Source of the DNA: Psilocybe azurescens
Taxonomy: Eukaryota > Basidiomycota > Agaricomycetes > Agaricales > Agrocybaceae
Assembly (NCBI GenBank): GCA_023853785.1
Contig: JAJIRX010000907.1
Span: 1 to 47,166 of the forward strand
Length of the DNA: 47,166 nt
Direction: 5' to 3'
Shown: positions 11,695 through 22,949 of the stretch, in pieces
Position numbering within the stretch: position 1 is the first letter of the stretch
How the letters are laid out: every line of letters begins with the position of its first letter
Made by a program: the position numbers and the translations under genes
Notes under the pieces: model-generated
The model's input: only the letters and a program-made list of their open reading frames with translations
The model's database searches: none
Told to the model about the DNA's origin: nothing

Positions 11695-12159
11695 GTCAGG
11701 CAATAGTGCAGGTTTGAAATTTATCATTCTCAGTGACAGTGTCCTGGTTCCAGCTGATCCGGTAAGCATTAGTTTATATAGTTTCTAGGCAAATTTGTGT
11801 GTTTTTGTTAGCATTTGATCTACCGAGAACTACTTCAAATCCATTCCAAAATCAATTATCTACATGAAATGCTTGGTATATCTTACAAGGACACCTGCCA
11901 TCGGCTATGCATAACTCAGTGGGAGAAGCTTAAAGCAAATGATCAGTCACAAAAATTATTCAAAGATCTCGATACTCAAGCTCTCAATGCCATTGCAAAT
12001 TCTGAAATCGACTTAACAGCACTATCAGCTGATGGTTTGGCTGACGGTTCAAATGTAGTTGAATACATTCTAGTTTTTTTATATTTACATTACATTCATT
12101 TCAAAATTGGTGTTATTTGTGAAATACAACTTTCATCGACAATCAAATTCATCCACTGA
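11695..12159 (+). CDS. Right-end conserved protein, KDZ1 copy (partial)
   Basis: Homologue of the gene ending at 46,828 in KDZ2, at the same place relative to the right TIR. An exon encoding LSDSVLVPADP is followed by a GTAAGC donor at about 11,761 and an acceptor TTAG before 11,811. The next exon encodes RELLQIHSKINYLHEMLGIS and then YKDTCHRLCITQWEKLK, continuing to ALNAIANSEIDLTALSADG. The spliced frame looks open here. Upstream exons are missing or unrecognisable, probably because of the KDZ1 rearrangement and the E2 insertion. The function is unknown. Confidence 0.5.
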
Positions 12160-12357
12160 GTTGGACTGAGAACTCTCGGGACCAAGCAGATGAATTGCCT
12201 GCACCATGAGTGCCTTCATATTCAGGTACTGTATTCGCCAACTTGATTCACTATCATAATTTAATACAAAATAGTTCTGTATGACATATCACCAAAGGGT
12301 ATGGAGCCCTGTCTGTCAGGGTTTCTCTTATTTACTTCTATTTTCATCTCATGATTA

Positions 12358-12432
12358 TCTTTTATCTTTTATCTTTTATCTTTTATCTTTTATCTTTTAT
12401 CTTTTATCTTTTATCTTTTATCTTTTATCTTT
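12358..12432. repeat. (TCTTTTA)n microsatellite
   Basis: About ten uninterrupted copies of a 7-bp TCTTTTA unit, followed by degenerate ACTCATCATGATC-like repetition to ~12,570. Confidence 0.9.
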
Positions 12433-12784
12433 CTTGAGATCTTTATTATTCCAGAAGCTTCTATCACTACTTTTTCTATTACTCATCATGATCTTTATTA
12501 CTCATCCTTACTCATCATTGCTTTCTTCATTACTCATCATGATCCTTCTTACTACTCATCATGGAATCTTACTTAGTAAGTCACCTCTAGAGTAGTATAA
12601 GTACTGCATGTTTTGTAGGTAAATCCCCAGCTTCAATCTCTTAGGATTTCCACTATCATTGGTGTGAACCTTTAGATCATTGATTCCTCATAAGTCTATC
12701 CTCTGCTCTCTCCTCATCCTCTGCTCTTACTCTCTTGCTTGTCTTTGTTGGTGGCCTTGTCACACTGATTTTAGTGTTGCCTGA

Positions 12785-13038
12785 CAGCATCCACATTGTT
12801 AGTGGCTGCAGCTGATATATTCAGGGCCATATTCACAGTATCGGTGACGCAGCTGATATCAGGTTAAATTGCCCTCATACATAGAATTCTATGGCACCGA
12901 ATGAGTCACTAAATTGTATGTTATATTGTCCTACTTCCTATAGGTGTGTTCTATAGAATTCTATAGCACCAAGTCACATGTATACATTGTGTATGTTCTA
13001 TGGCACTAGTCACTCGCTACAATGTAGCTGCCCTATGT
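12785..13038 (-). repeat. KDZ1 right terminal inverted repeat
   Basis: Inverted partner of 2,706-2,960. It carries the palindrome CTATAGAATTCTATAG at 12,952-12,967 and ends CTGCCCTATGT at 13,038. Confidence 0.8.
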
Positions 13039-13330
13039 GGCAGCCACTGCCCTTGTTGTTGCCACAGCTGCTATCCTCATTGCTGTCATCTGGGTTGTCC
13101 TCATTGCTGTCATACCCATCCATATTCATTGCTGTCATCTGAGTCATCCTTGTCCTTGTCGCAGCCACTGTCCTCATTGCCATTGCCCTCATCTGTGTCT
13201 GCATCCTCTTGCTGTCACTGTCACTCTTGTTCTTGTCAGGGTTGTCCTTGCTCCATGAAGATGCTCTGACTACATGAGCTGTATTGTTTGCATGAGCTGG
13301 GTCTCTTGATAGTTTCTCTGCTACCTCTGC
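13039..13330. mobile_element. Probable continuation of E1 interior
   Basis: GC-rich GCTGTCATC/CCTCATTGC low-complexity sequence like that left of KDZ1 and in E3 (24,390-24,800). No E-type right terminus was found downstream, so the right half of E1 is truncated or diverged beyond recognition. Confidence 0.4.
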
Positions 13331-13389
13331 TATCTCTGCTGCCTTCTTTGTATTTATCAGAGTCCTGACAACTGTCATCATGAGCTATG

Positions 13390-14162
13390 CTAAATGGCCA
13401 TTGTTATAACACTAACTTTTATAGATGTAAATTCTACAACTGACACAATACAGGTATCTTTAACTATACAGAAGTGGCAAATGCTTTGAGAAAAGATGGA
13501 AGTTGTCTTCACACTGAAACCTAGACCTTTACCAGTAGTGAGGCTATTGAAAGTTGAATAAGTCACTACAGTTTTGTGGAAGACTAGAAATCCTGCAAAG
13601 TATGAAGAGCCCATAATGAGTAGCTTTATGAAAATTCTGCTTTATAAACCTGAAGACACAGATGATATAGTAATTCTGTTGCATAATACACAATGCATGA
13701 CTATACTCAAAATTTGACAGTTTGTTATAATTCAAAGCAATCAAAATCACAATTTAGATACAAATATACAACAATTTTTAAAGCATGTGTTAATGTGCAT
13801 TCTGGGTGTTTAAGATGTTTGTATCTTCAAAAATGAGCTAAACAAAAGACTGGTGTTAATACCTGGAGATATGAATACATGATACTCAATATACATAGGC
13901 GATATTGAAGAATGATCTTCAACAATGAAGGCTTGAAATCCTCAGGGACAGTGTTGGGCTTGTATTGATGGAGGTATTTTCCTAGTGCAATGTCAAGGTT
14001 TGTCTGCACTGCTTTCTGTATATCAGCTTTGATGTATAAGCTGAATGCCTGATTGAAGGCATCAATGAATGTGATAGTATCTGACTGGTGCCAGAAGGAG
14101 TTTTCAAAGCAAATTAGAATCACTGCAGAACAATAAGCAAAAAAATATTGATGAAATGCCAA
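13390..14162 (-). other. Exon-like ORFs of unknown origin
   Basis: On the minus strand a block near 14,130-13,890 reads as a plausible exon (FENSFWHQSDTITFIDAF, then DIALGKYLHQYKPNTVP) after a TTCTGCAG acceptor. Further exon-like pieces with AG/GT borders follow towards 13,390. No family is recognised, and the segment is CpG-poor and bordered by repeats. It may be a decayed gene or a transposon fragment. Confidence 0.25.
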
Positions 14163-14473
14163 AAATAATCAAAAACAAACCAATAAAAGCACACAGAGAA
14201 GGTTCCTGGAATCAATAAGTTTTAGAAAGATTTTAAAGCAAAGACAACTGACATCAAACTTGGTTGCTATAAGCTTAGCAACTGAAATTAAATCTGAGTC
14301 CTGAGATTAGAAAAAAAGGGAGTTAGATTAGAATAGACATCTGATAAGAACTCACAAACTGAATGTAGTGATATTAGTCATCCATTATTTAAATGATCAT
14401 AGACACAAACTCACTTGCTAAATTCCACATCAGGTTAACTTGTCAAATATGTACCTTTGGAAATTTTACAAAA

Positions 14474-15790
14474 ACAGACTCACAAACTAAATGCCATTTC
14501 AGGCCATCATGTCGGTCATGTGCCTTCAAAAAATCATGAAAACAGACTCACTGTCTGAATACCATGTCAGACCATGTCAATTGTGTGTATTCAAAAAATC
14601 AGAGACAGCCTCACTCGCTGAATGCCATTTCAGGTCATCATGTCAATCATGTGCATTCAAAAATCAGAGTGACAGACTCACTGTCTGGATGTCATTTCAG
14701 GTCATTTCAATCACATGTTTTCAAATAAATCACCAAGACAAACTCACTTTCTGAATGCAATTTCAGACCATCATGTTAGACATATGCTTTCAGAAATTTA
14801 CGGAGACAGACTCACAAACTGAATGCCATTTCAGGCCATCATATCAGTTATGCACTTTAAAAATTTCAGAGATAGACTCACTTGCTGAATGCCATTTCAG
14901 ACCATGCCAATTATGTGTTTTCAAAAAATAACAGAAACAGACTCACTTTCTGAATGTCACCGCATGCCATTATATCAGTCACATGTCTTTGAAAAATAAC
15001 AGAGATAGACTCACAAGCTGAATCCCATTTTAGGCCATCATGTAAGTCATGTGCCTTTGAAAAAATCACAAAGACAGACTCACTTTCTGAATGCCGTTTC
15101 AAGCCATTATGTCAGTGATGCACCTTCAGAAAATGACAGAGACAGACTTACTTTCTGAAGACCATTTCAGGTCATCATATTAGTCATGTGCCTTCAAAAA
15201 TCACTAAAACAGCTCACTCGCTGAATGCCATTTCAGGCCATCATTTCAGTCATGTGCTTTCAAAAAACTCAGAAACAGACTCACTTGCTGAATGCCATTT
15301 CAAACCATTATGTCAGTCATGTGCCTTGAAAAAAATCACAGAGACAGACTCACAAGCTAAATTCCATTTCAGGCCATTATATATATCAATCATGTGCTTT
15401 TGAAAAAATCATAGAGACAGACTCACAAGCTAAATGCCATTTAAAGCTGTCATGTCAGTCATGTGCCTTTGAAAAATCACAGAGACATACCTCACTCCCC
15501 TGAATGCCATTTCAGGCTATCATGTCAGTCATGTGCTTTCAAAAAATAGTAGAGACAAACTGACAAACTGAATGCCATTTCAGGCCATCATATCAGTCAT
15601 GTACCTTTGAAAACAACATACATAAACTCACATCCTGAATGCCATTTCAAGTCATCATGTCAATCATGCCTCAATGAAAAAATTGCAAAGACAGACTCAC
15701 ATCCTGAATGCCATTTCAGACCCCCATGTTAGCCATGCACCTGCAGAAAAATAACAGAGACAGACTAACTTTCTAAATGCCAGTCCAATT
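14474..15790. repeat. ~67-bp minisatellite, about 20 units
   Basis: Diverged head-to-tail units of 63-72 bp share the core GACAGACTCAC, then CTGAATGCCATTTCAGG, then CATCATGTCAGTCATGTGC and an A-rich tail. Short plus-strand ORFs across it are consequences of the repetition. Units are CpG-poor. There is no spacer variability of the CRISPR type, and the context is eukaryotic. Confidence 0.9.
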
Positions 15791-16030
15791 AGTAATCTCA
15801 ACTATTTTAATCAACTATACAAGATCTTGATATACCTCCTAAAACAATAATATAATCAATGTGTTTTAGTAACATTAAATTATTTCATACTGTTTTTCCT
15901 GTAAATATTTTTCTTTTCTGTATCTGTTTGTTGAAAATCAAATTTCAACTTACATACTAGAATGTATAAATGAATTAGTGTTCCAGTTTTTTCAAAGATT
16001 GACTCACTCACTTCCTAAATCATATATTAG

Positions 16031-17391
16031 TTACAAGTTTCTCTGTAAACTCAATTGAGACAAATCATACATATCCCTTATTTCTATCAGCTTGTGCTTC
16101 TTTACTCCACAAAATCTGTTAACCCACCTTGTACTGCCCATGTAATTGTTAGATATGAAAAACAATAATTGTAGCTTCAAATTACATAGCAGTGACGAAA
16201 CCACATCATACAGTTCTGTATTAAATGGGTCTTTGCCAATGTCAGCTTTGTATAATTTTTTAGTAGAAGCAAAATAATACAAACCATTGATATAGGGCTG
16301 TATGCACTGAGATAGATGTCATTTGAAGAATAGTGAAAAATCATATAGAATTCCCACTGTTTTATTGCATATTCAATGCACAGCTCCAGATTATTGCTCT
16401 GGACTGAAACAAACAGCATTTGGAGTGCAGAGTTGTCCAGTGAGTCTGCTGTTTTCTCCATTAGTTCTTTCACCTGATCCTGATGTTCACCTTCATCCTC
16501 TTGCATCTCTGCACATTAACAAAAGTCAACAATCAAAAAGAGATGAAATTAATGTAATTGAACATACTTTCCAAGTGTAAGTAGGCTTTCGGAGGGTACT
16601 TGTACCACGCAGTGGCTCCTCAAATTTATCTTTCAGTACATTAAGAGCTGACTGACGGTTCTGCTCTCCTGTTGAATGTCTCTTGAAGACCTGAGTCATC
16701 AAGTCATCAAGTTTGGTAAATATTGCGATCACTGGAGCTGTATTGTCACATGTCTGTAAGTGGCAGGTACAAAGATGACAAAGATCTTAAAACACCGTTT
16801 CCAGCCCGTTGCTCATTAAAGAATCTCTCCTCCAGCTCGAGTAGAGGCCGTGATTTATTTGGCACAAAGCAGAACCTGCATGGGTAGTAAGCACAAGTAG
16901 AGGGTTAGAAAGCAATTGCACAGCTGACCAAATGGCATGAAGTTGAAATTTTGGTTTCGTGGACCTTGCACGCTCTTCGATGAACGCTTGGACCTCCTTC
17001 AACTGACTTTCGTCTCCAGATTCAAACCCTCGAGAGTCATGGAAAATAAACTGCGGATTGCTCTCAAAGGCGAAGGGGCGATTGATGTCATGGATGCCGC
17101 GCTGACCAACAGCAAGGTCAGAGGATTAATTTTTCTTCAGAAAATGAATGAATCACTGCTGAGGTTGGCTGCAGCTGGTATGCCGCATGACTTGAGAGAA
17201 ATGCCTTCTCGAGCACCAGATAATGAACGCACCAAATTCTTTCTTTCGTTATAGATGCGAGGATCCTCCGTTGTATTGCATACTCGCTGTAACAGTGTGG
17301 TCTTGCCAGCATTGGCCCGACCGATCACAAGGATACGAAAATGGGTGTATTTTTGACGAACGTCGAAGGGATCAAGGAGATCGTCGGCCAT
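16031..17391 (-). CDS. P-loop GTPase 1 (AIG1/HSR1-like, agaricomycete family)
   Basis: The start is the ATG at 17,391 (MADDLLDPFD). Exon 1 (17,391-17,233) holds the G1 motif GRANAGKTT. Exon 2 (17,101-16,929) holds the G3 region HDSRGFE. Exon 3 (16,875-16,796) encodes FCFVPNKSRPLLELEERFF. Exon 4 (16,737-16,568) holds the G4 motif FTKLDD. Exon 5 (16,508-16,358) encodes QDQVKELMEKTADSLDN. A last exon probably ends near 16,031. All borders follow GT-AG. Exon 4 has a one-base frame break before the conserved PPKAY segment, at a place where a single missing T would explain it; this could be a sequence error or a lesion. Proteins of this type bind and hydrolyse GTP, and their cellular role in fungi is not settled. 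The 3' half is CpG-poor and the 5' half CpG-rich. Confidence 0.75.
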
Positions 17392-19020
17392 GTCGCTAGT
17401 GAGAATGAGCGTAGAAGTGGGTGAGCGTTCTGAGCTTTCTCGTATCAATTGGGCGTGGAAATCGAAGAGTGTTAGGAACATCCACGGGCTCGGTGCGGCG
17501 TCTTGGCGACTCTATATTTGCTATCGAAGTCAGCTCCTTAACACCATTCTCTGCTTCCTTGTCCCGACATATCCTTGGTATCCCCACGTTCCCTTCTTCT
17601 AGGTCTCATTTACTCTCGTTATCGAAATGGCATGACCTTTCTTACTTTCTTACTTTGAATTGAGAAAGATGCAAGGTCTTGAAACTCGATTATAATGTCA
17701 ACCAGTCATAGGTACGATCGCCATTTCTACTTAGTTCAAACAGTCTCAAATGGTACATCTTCATACAAACAAACACGAGAAAATAGTAATGAAAGTAGCT
17801 GAGACGTAAGGCCCCATGTCTTCCGCCAAAATAGATTTTGGCAATGGTTCCACGTACACTCTACTGATTGAGTTACCTAGTATTTGATTTGGGGGCGCAT
17901 CGATGGCGCGGACGACGATAGCGTAGCTTGGGGTTACATTTGAGCATTAATCGTGACTATTAAATGAGAGGTGAGTCGTTGTTACGAATTTGCAGAGTGC
18001 CATCAAAAACGACAGGTTTCGCAGAATGACCCACCCGTTGACACGTCCTCATGGTTCTTCTATTCGTAGTCATCACTTACTTTTCCTTTTAAGACCTCGT
18101 GAACGAGAGGAGCGGTCGACACGAAATTGGGCTTCTCGGATCAAGCTATGATGAGTCGATTTGCAGTAACACGCTCACTGGCCTGAGGGGTTTACGGAGA
18201 CGCAGGACCACTGCTCAATGGCCCGTCTTCCTGAATTGACTCCCCGACCGGGCAGGGTTTCGATTCTTTGTTGGTAACAATGCCACCGAGGCAGGCAGGA
18301 GGTAAATTGGAAGTCGATGTCATTGTAGGTAGCGGTAGTCCTGAATATATGTTAGAGATAAAATTTTGATCGCTTGATCGGGAGAACTGACGAGTGAACA
18401 GGGTATTAGTAAAAGAAGGGGGTTTAGATGATACAAACACTGGGGCGCCGACGCTTCGTACCGGTGCAAATATCTGACATAGAAGATGCCAAGCAGCCAG
18501 AGAACCCATTAAAAGGAGGAGATCGGGGGTTGTCGTGAAGGGCAGAACAAAGCAGTCGGAAAATAAAAATGAGCATAATGCTCGCTCTTATCCACTTGGG
18601 TGCGGTGATATTCTGCGGCGTCTGATATGTGGAGCGCTAAATATAGTGCAGAAGACGGCAGGATGCGAAACGAACTGGGAATGCGCGGAGGCGCGATCAG
18701 CGGGTTGGCAATGGTGAAAGTGGAGTTGACGTGGACACCCTCTCCCCTACGCTGAACTCCCCACCATCCTCCCTTATTGTACCTATATTCCGTGCTATGC
18801 TGGTAGGAGGTGTAGAATGAACGGGCAACACAAATGAAAAAATTCCGGTACTGAGTAGGCTGGGCAAAGAGACCAATTGGTGACGTTTGAAAACCAATTG
18901 TACTGCCGTCTTACATAGTTACACTTCCTCCTTACAGTTGGACTCGCATTATTGATAATATTTCCAATCACACAACAGAGAGTTAATAAGTTAAATACAT
19001 TTGAGAATTCATGACAACAC
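17392..19020. other. Spacer between the two GTPase genes
   Basis: CpG-containing DNA that includes the upstream region of GTPase 1 and one small minus-strand ORF (18,192-18,509, listed separately). No other convincing gene, RNA or repeat was seen. Confidence 0.5.
18192..18509 (-). CDS. Small hypothetical protein
   Basis: A 105-codon ORF starting MGSLAAWHLLCQIFAPV, with a mildly hydrophobic N-terminus that could be a weak signal anchor, followed by a Ser/Pro-rich segment. A possible intron (GTCAGTTC to ATTCAG) inside it would change the product. It shows no recognised domain. It could equally be a chance ORF in the CpG-rich spacer. Confidence 0.25.
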   Translation of the reverse strand: MGSLAAWHLLCQIFAPVRSVGAPVFVSSKPPSFTNTLFTRQFSRSSDQNFISNIYSGLPLPTMTSTSNLPPACLGGIVTNKESKPCPVGESIQEDGPLSSGPASP

Positions 19021-20989
19021 CTATGTACCGATTCCTAGGAACTCCCGAATTAATCCTGCAATTTTTGTCTCGAAATTCAAGGGGACAATAGCAGAAGTCA
19101 TTGCATGAATACGCTGGTGGACAATCTTGGAATGAATATCTTTGTAACTCACTACCTCACCAGATATCAGTGCCACTGACAAAGGTCTCGGTGGGTCCAT
19201 GTGGAGGGTATGCATAAAAATTTGATGGAGAATCAATGTGAGATCGACAATGTATGTTCCGATATATCGTGCAGTCAACGGGCTATGTAATTGTCCACAA
19301 TAAAAATGTGTCCGAAATCAAAGAATGTCTCACGTACATTCTTTGGTACTTTCCATAAAGATACTTGATAGCGACAATGCTGATCCCGGCAGCACCCATG
19401 AATTGCGCGAACGCGGGACCCACTGCACTTGCGAGGGACATTATATCCGAGTAATGTGAAGGCCAGTCATCACTAGATCCAAAGTCATCAGATGGGAAGT
19501 GTGCAGTCGAAACTCTACCGACAATCTAATTGTGGCCTCGTGTTCATTCAATAACGGTTCAACAAGTTGCACCATCTGCGTCAAGAAATCTACTCCTAAA
19601 AGAAGCTAGAAACGTGTCAGCTGAATACGTCTCGAGTCAGATAATATAATTACTAACGTTCAATGGATCATTGAAATTCCAGATTTTGAGAATGTCTTTG
19701 TGAATACGGGCGACGCAGTCGATCAGAACACGTCCCTGAAAAGCTGTGCTCTTCCCCAAGTTCATCCAATATTCTGTTGAAAAAGTTAGCCCGTTCAAGA
19801 AAACCGCTCAAGCTGGTGAATACGCGCTCTTGGAGCCTTCGCTAATCGATGTAATGGTCAACAATTAATCGCCCAAACACGGCTAAGGCACGTACCTAAT
19901 GGATCGCTGAACTTTTTGATTTGCGCTGACTTGCTGAGCTGAGGCCCACAGGACCCAAAGGTCCCCTTCAACAGGATGCAAACATTGCCTTGTGACGTCA
20001 ACCAGATTTTGAACCGACTTTAAACGCTCATTTTCTATATGCTGGATAAAATCGTTAACGAACTAGTGGAGATTTAAGGAGACAAACCAGGATAATCGTC
20101 ATCTGTTGATACTCTCACACATGGGACTTGCGTTGAAGCTCGAAAATCCTTTATCCTCTCATTGAAATATCCTTCCGCATTCTCCTCTGAAATACGGTCC
20201 ATCTCGGACTCAGATGTGGTAACCTGCTGCTGGTAGTGTTCGTTGACGAGTATGTCGTATTTGGTGAACACAGCGATAGCAGGGATATTCACTGTCCTGT
20301 GAATCAGCCGCATGTAGTATGTAGTTGTAACTTATCTTACGTGTATTAGCAAGCCTTAGAAGGTTTTCATCGCTTGTTTCTTGCAGCCTCGATCCAGTGC
20401 GCGGAGTCTCTAGACAAAGCCTGTCGGCACGAGCCAAATCGATCGTATCGGTTAAATTTAGTCTTCGAGATATTATAAAGGCAACAAGTACCAAATTGCA
20501 TGGACTCGGTCCTGCAGAGGCGATGAGGCTGTGTTTCTCTCCCGCAGAAACTTCTCAACAATTTTCCAGTTTTCTACCGTCCCAGGTTCGAAACCTAGGC
20601 TGTCATGGAGGATAAATCGCATATTGCTTTCCGATGTATACTCATAAGTGATATCAGCTTTTCCAGCATGATCATCGGAAATATAGATGTCCTATATGCG
20701 CAATCAAACTGGAGTATGGAGAGGAAAAGGACTAGTACATACCTCTGCAGCAACGTTGAAGATATGTTTAATGAGGGAAGACTTTCCAACACCACTCTAT
20801 TGGAACCTCAGAACACTGCATATCGGATAACCACGAATGGTCACACCTTTCCGATTACGACGATCCGGAATCTAAGCGACGAAGATATCGAGAACGATCT
20901 TGAGACTATTGATAGAATGGGACTCACTGTGGGCAAGCAGCAAGGGTTTCTTCAACCGTCGACGATAACTCAGTCGGGATCGCGGTCAT
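19021..20989 (-). CDS. P-loop GTPase 2 (multi-exon, intact-looking)
   Basis: The start is the ATG at 20,989 (MTAIPTELSSTVEETLAA), with exon 1 ending at 20,928 before GTGAGT. The P-loop is split by an intron: VVIGK is joined to SGVGKSSLIKHIF. The next exon holds the G3 region RFILHDSLGFEPG, and a later one holds the G4 motif AIAVFTKYD. The C-terminal half continues through VLIDCVARIHKDILKIW and LLLGVDFLTQMVQLVEPLL to a final exon starting ARYIGTYIVDLTLI and ending at 19,021. About eight exons with GT-AG borders are needed. No clear lesion was seen. It belongs to the same broad GTPase class as gene 1 but is diverged, so the pair is not a recent tandem duplication. The role is unknown. Confidence 0.75.
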
Positions 20990-22949
20990 GATGAGCTAAG
21001 GTGGGCAGAGGGTATGGAGTGTTCTAATCAATCAGGAAGTCGGCGTTACTGTGATCTCGGAAGGTTATATAAGTGCTATTATTAGCCCGTGTAAGCCCTA
21101 CATATGGGCCATGACATCTATGTCTACACACCTTGAACGCCTGACTGACCATGAGAAGCGTGGTCGCGGTTCTCGTCACTCCCACCTGAATTCGAAAGTA
21201 AGAGGGTAAGAACCGCCCGACCTCTTTGCCATACTACAATTCGAACAGAGGCGACAACAGAACGCGGTGATGATCATCGATGATTGAGCATTGTTGTTTA
21301 GTGTGCAGAACAGTACCCGTAATTGCAGTAAAAAAACAAGGTGTATAAGTCGCGATCAACAAACCCATCGCTCGCAGAATGAAATAGAATCAGTACCTAT
21401 CAGCACAAGCTACCACGGGACCAACACGGGACTTGGGAGTTCCTAAAACATAAGCTTAGTAGAATTATATAGAGAAGTATAATCCCAGCAATAAGAAACG
21501 GCAGGAAGATAAGGAATGCACCCAAGGTTGGACGAAGACGAGTTCAACTTGGTGCAGTTGAGTCGCGAGTATCCGGGTTGTCCCGAGCCAGAATCCAATC
21601 ACATGCTGTCACTCCTGGGGCGCAGCTAATTTAAAACTATCCAAAACTTTTTCTCTGCGGTATAACATTTTGAATACAATTTGTAATCTCGAAAATTTAT
21701 TCAAAAAGTTTACCTTAAGATTACCAAAAATGAGTCGAAATGTTTGAATATTGGGATTAATTTGGAATGCCGAAACGGATAACTTTTGGAAGTGATTTGG
21801 GACATCCAAATCCGACTGAAATGGTGAGGACAAGTCGGATATAAGAAATCCGCCCTCACAGCTTCATGATCGGACTCCGCCTCATTCTCCGCCTCATACA
21901 ATTCTGCTCGTTTATGTTATCTAGACCATATTACATGCTAATTATGTCTGTGACTTTTATAAAAACCTTTAACCTGCATTTACAGCTGTCAAAATCATCA
22001 AGAAATTGAAATTGTGCAGTATTGACGCTTCGCAATCACGAGATCTATTGCAGATGTGTAACAAAATTCTGATCCACCGCAACCGCATATCTGCCACTAT
22101 GCAAGACCTCCCTTGACGCTATCAAGAAAAATCAGGGCTCTTGTGATATTTTAAGCTCTTGTGCTTTATCCAGTATGCAAGAAGGAGAATAGCTACACCA
22201 ATGATCAACGATCAATAACAGCACATCGTGAATCATGGTCACGCTTTTTCCCACCAGATCACATGTGACAAACCTTGGGTTTTGAACCTTCTTGTACAAA
22301 CATCAGTGTAGATTGTATAAATTTGCCCTACCAAAGCTAATTAATAACTATGTTAAAATATCATGGTGATCATGCAGATTGCTCTCAACCTGGGAGAATC
22401 CATCTCTGAGTGGTCCGGACAGTGTGCTGGAATCTGGCCATGAGCCTGAGAAGCAGACTTCCCAATTCCGACTTTCTCTGGAAATGGTAACCGTTTAGAA
22501 TATATTCAAGTTCCCAAAAACAATAAATTTTTGGGGTTAGTAACTAATTCAAAACTATAACCATTTCGACTGAATTTATAATATGCAAATGGTTAAGATT
22601 TGGGAAAAACATTGGGAAATGGAAGAGATTTGAAAACAATAAGATTTTGAAAATGGAAAACAAAAAGGTTTTGAAATAAGCTTGGAAATACCCAAAATGT
22701 AAGAACTTGGGAAATTTTTTGAAAATCACAAAACTATACCCTTTGGGAGTTTCTAAAATGTATTGCCCACCGAGTTTGTTGATGTCAAGATGCTTGCTGT
22801 GTCAAGAACAAAGGGAACACGCCGGATGCAATCAATTGCTTATGTGAAGTGATTAGATTAAAAGCTATCTATAGCTATCTATAGCCACATCATCACAATA
22901 AGGACATGATTATACAATTACATACTGCTCCAGTCCTGGATAATAAAAA
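20990..22949. other. Intergenic DNA, possible decayed small element
   Basis: The part from 20,990 to ~21,600 contains CpG and lies upstream of GTPase 2. At 21,610-21,800 and 22,480-22,760 there are A/T-rich blocks with repeated TTGGGAA/TTTTGAAAA words in opposite orientations, which may mark the two ends of a ~1.1 kb element; its termini are not clear. No gene is supported. Confidence 0.35.

Larger units (their letters stand above)
2706..13038. mobile_element. KDZ1: decayed large TIR transposon, KDZ-related
   Basis: The element is bounded by inverted repeats starting ACATAGGGCAGCTACATTG, the same terminus as KDZ2. It is 10.3 kb long, or about 8.3 kb without the nested E2 element. From left to right it holds a homologue of the acidic Trp-Ser-Ser-Asp protein gene, the 3' end of a KDZ transposase, about 5 kb without KDZ2 counterparts, and a homologue of the small right-end gene of KDZ2. 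The transposase body is missing, so it is probably non-autonomous. CpG is depleted relative to KDZ2. A clean target-site duplication is not evident; the flanks share only CAG if the ends are taken as CCACATAGGG. Confidence 0.8.

Noticed and set aside
2698..13046. 8-bp target-site duplication around KDZ1
   Set aside because: The 8 bp on either side do not match; only short, shifted similarity (CAG or CAGCC) is present in low-complexity flanks.
14474..15790. CRISPR-like regular repeats
   Set aside because: Units vary along their whole length with no conserved-repeat/variable-spacer pattern, no cas genes, and a eukaryotic context; it is a minisatellite.
17390..17663. Plus-strand ORFs opposite the GTPase 1 upstream region
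   Set aside because: They overlap the first exon and promoter of the minus-strand gene, with no family resemblance.
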